DNA from: Vitreoscilla sp.
GTDB taxonomy: Bacteria > Pseudomonadota > Gammaproteobacteria > Burkholderiales > Burkholderiaceae
Direction of reading: 5' to 3'
Assembly (NCBI GenBank): GCA_014378125.1
Contig: JACMOG010000527.1
Coordinates: forward strand, 1-9,224
Length of the DNA: 9,224 nt
Program-made: the position numbers and the translations under genes
Notes under the pieces: model-generated
The model's database searches: none
What the model was told of the DNA's origin: nothing
The model's input: only the letters and a program-made list of their open reading frames with translations
In this document: piece after piece, positions 6,811 through 9,224 of the stretch
How positions within the stretch are numbered: the first letter of the stretch is position 1
Layout: every line of letters starts with the position of its first letter

Positions 6811-8568
6811 TTACTTCATCGTGTAGCTTTGCAGTGCGGTGTCGACGGCGTAGTTCTTCGTGCTGTCCCAGTACGTGAAGCTGTACGTGACGACATCCTG
6901 CGTTTTCAGCCCATTGATCAGGTAGCTGTTGGTGGTGCCGCTGAGGGTCATCCGCACGTTCTGCTGAGGGCCGTTGTTGACCATGTAGTGCACGTCGGCC
7001 CAACTGCCGGTGGTCGTGTTGAGCTGCAGCGTCGTGGCCGAGGTCTGCGTGATGGACGTCGGGCCGCTGGGCTGCGTCGGTGCGGTCGTGCCCGAGTCCC
7101 AGACGATGTCGTCGATCGCGAACTGGAACGTCGAGGCCGGCATGGTCGAATCGTTCGCGACCATGAACATGTCGTGCAGGGGTTGCAGCGCGGCTGCCGG
7201 ACCGGCCAGGACGCTGACGGGAATCGTCGCCTGCGCCCAGTCACCGTTGCGCACCAGTCCATACGTGGTCGTGTTGGCCGGGAAGCTCACCCAGTTCTGG
7301 TTGGTGTAGGTGTCGCCCACGCCGACCTTGAAGGCCACGTTCGCCGGGATCTTGATCCGGAACGACATCTTGCCGTTTCGGAAGTTCGTCATGTCGTGGA
7401 TGTCGCGCGACTGGATGCCGCCGCCGAACCACTGGCCGGGCGCGGTGTAGGCCCAGGCGATGTCGTTGCTGCCTTCGTACGGCGCGATGTTGCCGGCCGC
7501 CATCGACGCGCTGTTCCACAGGTAGATGTCGGAACTCGTTCCGGCCACCAGCTTGTTGGTCACGGCGGTGTTGTCGGTGAAGACGCCGAACTTGCCGGTC
7601 TCGGGAACGATCTGGTTGCCCAGCTTGACGGTGCCCTTGCCATCGAGCTGGTAGACGCGCACATAGTCGACGTACATCGTGCCCGGCAGCGGCGCGGTCA
7701 CCTGGGCAGGCGTTGCGGCGTCCGTGAAATTGCCGCCGACGGCCAGGTTCAGCAGCAGGTAGAACGGCGCCTGCAGCGCCGTCGAATTGACCGGCAGCGG
7801 AGCGTTGTACATGTCATGCTCGACCCCGTTGTCGACGATCGTGAAACGCATCTGCGTCTCGGTCCAGTACAGGCGATACGTGACGAAGCGGTTGGCGAGC
7901 GACGACGGCGCCACGTAGTAGCTCTTGGTCTGCCACGAGGTCGAGGCGGCGCACGACTCGTTGCCGGTGACGCAGGCCGCCTTCTGGTACGTGATCACGT
8001 TCGAGCCGACGAAATTGTTCGCCGACGGGGCACCGGCCGCCGACCACGAGGCCTGCTTGTGGCCCTGCTCCATCATGTCGATCTCGCCCTTGGTCGGCCA
8101 CGCCTGCGCGGTGGTTCCCAGCAGCCAGGCGGCCGGCCACAGGCCCGTCTGCACGTTCGGCGCGGCCAGGCGCACTTCGATCATGCCGTACTGCACCTGC
8201 ACCTTGTTGTACGAGTCGAGCTTGCCCGAGGTGAACTGGCTGCTGCCGGCCACTTCCCGGCGCGCCTGGATGGCCAGGGCGCGGGTGCCGGGTTCGAACG
8301 GAACGTTGACGATGGACAGGTTGTTCGGGCTATAGGATTCCAGCTCGGCATTGCCGTAGCCGCACAGGCCGATCTGGCAACCATCGCCGTTGTACGGCGT
8401 CCATACGTTCGTGTTCACCGCGGTGCCGTTGAACTCCTCGGACCACAGCAGTGACCCGATGGTCGGACTGGTGACGCTGGCGCTCGCCTGCGCGGCGCAG
8501 GCCAGCAGCAGGCTCGCGGCCGCGCTCCGGGCCACCAGGGATTTTCCAAACGATTGATCGATCTTCAT
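6811..8568 (-). CDS. Secreted GH16 glycoside hydrolase, probable endo-beta-1,3-glucanase (laminarinase), with CBM56-like C-terminal domain
   Basis: A 585-residue secreted enzyme. ATG at 8568-8566 has AGGAG five bases before it and opens a signal peptide (hydrophobic stretch 11-26, cleavage near Ala28-Ala30). The frame extends 41 codons upstream, but that ATG lacks a ribosome site. The GH16 domain spans about 36-306. GEIDMMEQ gives nucleophile Glu162, Asp164 and acid/base Glu167 (the family's E-x-D-x-x-E form), GYGNAEL (70-76) is a laminarinase-type substrate motif, and GLWPAAWLLG is also typical. Cys64/Cys69 and Cys199/Cys206 could form disulfides. Residues about 315-493 form a beta-rich domain ending DDIVWD, resembling a galactose-binding-like carbohydrate module. 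A TTAPTQPSGP linker follows. Residues about 505-585 (WADVHYMVN, QQNVRM, INGL, DVVTYSFTYWD) resemble CBM56, a beta-1,3-glucan binder. It stands alone under its own promoter and probable LacI-type operator. Exact substrate (laminarin, mixed-linkage or fungal glucan) is inferred. Confidence 0.92.
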   Translation of the reverse strand: MKIDQSFGKSLVARSAAASLLLACAAQASASVTSPTIGSLLWSEEFNGTAVNTNVWTPYNGDGCQIGLCGYGNAELESYSPNNLSIVNVPFEPGTRALAIQARREVAGSSQFTSGKLDSYNKVQVQYGMIEVRLAAPNVQTGLWPAAWLLGTTAQAWPTKGEIDMMEQGHKQASWSAAGAPSANNFVGSNVITYQKAACVTGNESCAASTSWQTKSYYVAPSSLANRFVTYRLYWTETQMRFTIVDNGVEHDMYNAPLPVNSTALQAPFYLLLNLAVGGNFTDAATPAQVTAPLPGTMYVDYVRVYQLDGKGTVKLGNQIVPETGKFGVFTDNTAVTNKLVAGTSSDIYLWNSASMAAGNIAPYEGSNDIAWAYTAPGQWFGGGIQSRDIHDMTNFRNGKMSFRIKIPANVAFKVGVGDTYTNQNWVSFPANTTTYGLVRNGDWAQATIPVSVLAGPAAALQPLHDMFMVANDSTMPASTFQFAIDDIVWDSGTTAPTQPSGPTSITQTSATTLQLNTTTGSWADVHYMVNNGPQQNVRMTLSGTTNSYLINGLKTQDVVTYSFTYWDSTKNYAVDTALQSYTMK

Positions 8569-8718
8569 GTTGTCTCCTGAATCTTCTCGATGGCGAGAAT
8601 ATTGAGTCGGGGCAGCTCTCCGGCCGCCGGGATGCGCCAGCTTGGTGACGCTGGTCTCGAATGTCTGTAGTCGAGCTGCTCTTGAACACATTCCAAGGAT
8701 CGGCGAATTGGCCGACTC

Positions 8719-8740
8719 CTTATGAAAGCGCTTTCACAAG
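8719..8740. promoter_or_regulatory. LacI-family operator in front of the GH16 gene
   Basis: The core TGAAAGCGCTTTCA (8723-8736) is a perfect 14-bp palindrome with the central CG typical of LacI/GalR-family operators (general form TGNAANCGNTTNCA). Flanking CTT (8719-8721) and AAG (8738-8740) extend the symmetry to 22 bp with a single mismatched pair. It lies about 5-26 bases past the predicted transcription start of the GH16 gene, where a bound repressor would block the polymerase. The regulator itself is not in this window, so its identity and inducer are unknown; a beta-glucan oligosaccharide is the natural guess. Confidence 0.8.
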
Positions 8741-8751
8741 CGATTGGCGCA

Positions 8752-8780
8752 AATGTAGTCCGACTCAAAACCGCCGTCAA
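8752..8780 (-). promoter_or_regulatory. Sigma-70-type promoter of the GH16 gene
   Basis: On the minus strand TTGACG (8780-8775) and TACATT (8757-8752) are exactly 17 bases apart. The -35 matches the consensus at five of six positions and the -10 at four of six (T, A, final T and one inner A). The start point would fall near 8745, giving a leader of about 177 bases. The operator palindrome lies just downstream, which supports the assignment. Confidence 0.72.
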
Positions 8781-8858
8781 CGGATTCGATGGATCCAAGC
8801 CATAGGAATTACCCGCGAGCTGCAGGCTGATCCAGATCGACTCGTGTCGCTCTGTCGA

Positions 8859-8881
8859 GTCAGGCCCCGTCGGGGCCTGAC
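8859..8881. terminator. Perfect hairpin just after lpdA, possible terminator or REP-like element
   Basis: GTCAGGCCCC (8859-8868) pairs with GGGGCCTGAC (8872-8881) around a GTC loop, nine bases past the lpdA stop. There is no T-run on either strand, so it is not a classic intrinsic terminator. It may protect the 3' end, assist Rho-dependent ending, or be one copy of a dispersed palindromic repeat. A related shorter GGGGCC/GGCCCC hairpin lies at 2332-2346. Confidence 0.5.
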
Positions 8882-8889
8882 CCCTTCGC

Positions 8890-9224
8890 CTACTTGCGTT
8901 GCGGCGGCAGGTCCGTGCAGCTGCCGTGCGCCACCTCGGCGGCCAGTCCGATGGACTCGCCCAGCGTCGGGTGCGGGTGGATCGTGCGGCCGATGTCCAC
9001 CGCGTCGGCGCCCATCTCGATGGCCAGCGCGATCTCGCCGATCATGTCGCCGGCGTTCATGCCGACGATGCCGCCGCCCACGATCTGGTGCGTCTTCTCG
9101 TCGAACAGCAGCTTGGTCTGGCCCTCGTCGCGGCCGTTGGCGATGGCGCGGCCGGAGGCCGACCACGGGAACAGGCCCTCCTTGCCCGCGATGCCCTGCG
9201 CCCTGGCCTGGTCCTCGGTCAGCC
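8890..9224 (-). CDS. lpdA: Dihydrolipoyl dehydrogenase (E3), C-terminal 110 residues; 5' part lies beyond the window
   Basis: The last 110 codons, ending in TAG at 8892-8890. The visible segments belong to the dimerisation domain of E3: LFPWSASGRAIANGRDEG, then KLLFDEKTHQIVGGGIVG, AGDMIGEIALAIEMGADAVD, and IHPHPTLGESIGLAAEVAHG, ending TDLPPQRK. The His/Glu pair that serves as base in the active site is present (second His of HPHP, codon 8973-8971, and Glu in LGES, codon 8958-8956). The enzyme reoxidises the dihydrolipoyl groups of pyruvate and 2-oxoglutarate dehydrogenase using FAD and NAD+, in the cytosol. The redox-active CxxxxC and cofactor sites are outside the window. Burkholderiales E3 of the pyruvate complex often has an extra N-terminal lipoyl domain; whether this one does cannot be seen. 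Confidence 0.97.
   Translation of the reverse strand, partial: LTEDQARAQGIAGKEGLFPWSASGRAIANGRDEGQTKLLFDEKTHQIVGGGIVGMNAGDMIGEIALAIEMGADAVDIGRTIHPHPTLGESIGLAAEVAHGSCTDLPPQRK

Larger units (their letters stand above)
8569..8889. other. 321-base intergenic region between the GH16 gene and lpdA
   Basis: From the GH16 side it holds the ribosome site (AGGAG at 8574-8578), a leader of about 177 bases with a 6-bp hairpin just upstream of that site (TTCTCG 8584-8589 with CGAGAA 8594-8599), then the operator palindrome and the promoter. From the lpdA side it holds a perfect 10-bp hairpin at 8859-8881 and a second inverted repeat (GACTCG 8839-8844 with CGAGTC 8856-8861) that overlaps the first. I see no convincing small gene in it. 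Confidence 0.8.

Noticed and set aside
6829..8454. Long plus-strand open frame opposite the GH16 gene
   Set aside because: Antisense shadow, Arg/Val/His-rich, while the minus strand has clear catalytic motifs and a signal peptide.
8566..8691. A 41-residue N-terminal extension of the GH16 protein from an upstream in-frame ATG
   Set aside because: That ATG has no Shine-Dalgarno and the extension would bury the signal peptide. The inner start has AGGAG at proper spacing and begins a normal signal peptide.
8565..8798. A 77-codon minus-strand frame through the GH16 leader whose TGA overlaps the GH16 ATG (8568-8565), suggesting a coupled leader peptide
   Set aside because: Its only ATG lies upstream of the predicted transcription start, and within the leader there is no ATG or GTG with a ribosome site. 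The composition does not look coding and the overlap is probably chance.

Overview
The window is high-GC DNA from a proteobacterium, most likely a betaproteobacterium of the order Burkholderiales (Comamonadaceae-like). This rests on the dihydrolipoyl dehydrogenase C-terminus, the type of L,D-transpeptidase/NTF2 pair, the high GC and the strong Shine-Dalgarno sites. The genus is inference. The window holds seven protein genes, two cut by the edges, and no RNA genes, insertion sequences or CRISPR array that I can see.

Bases 1-2301 (plus strand) look like a cell-envelope cluster. It starts with the tail of a gene ending in an NTF2-like domain. That gene overlaps by ATGA a membrane-anchored YkuD-domain enzyme of the Csd6-like L,D-transpeptidase/carboxypeptidase type, which has its own C-terminal NTF2-like domain interrupted by a proline-rich stretch. 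Next comes a small exported protein with two cysteine pairs and no known function. A hairpin at 2332-2346 may close this unit.

Bases 2519-6728 (plus strand) look like a peptide-use unit: an exported M3-family zinc metallopeptidase followed 73 bases later by an OPT-family oligopeptide transporter that starts at TTG. The likely logic is trimming of peptides in the periplasm and uptake of the products. A strong hairpin at 6744-6768 separates this unit from the convergent gene that follows.

Bases 6811-8889 (minus strand) hold a secreted GH16 glycoside hydrolase, probably a beta-1,3-glucanase (laminarinase), with a middle beta-rich domain and a CBM56-like C-terminal domain. Its upstream region has a well-formed sigma-70-type promoter (TTGACG, 17 bases, TACATT). 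A near-perfect 22-bp palindrome sits just past the predicted start point, and its 14-bp core TGAAAGCGCTTTCA is a textbook LacI-family operator. The gene therefore looks like a stand-alone, sugar-inducible unit whose repressor lies elsewhere.

The right edge holds the last 110 codons of lpdA (E3 of 2-oxo acid dehydrogenases), also on the minus strand, followed by a perfect 10-bp hairpin. I did not find a clearly new multi-gene system. The points most worth a second look are the LacI-type control of the glucanase, the glucanase's middle domain, the proline-interrupted NTF2 domain, and the four-cysteine protein.
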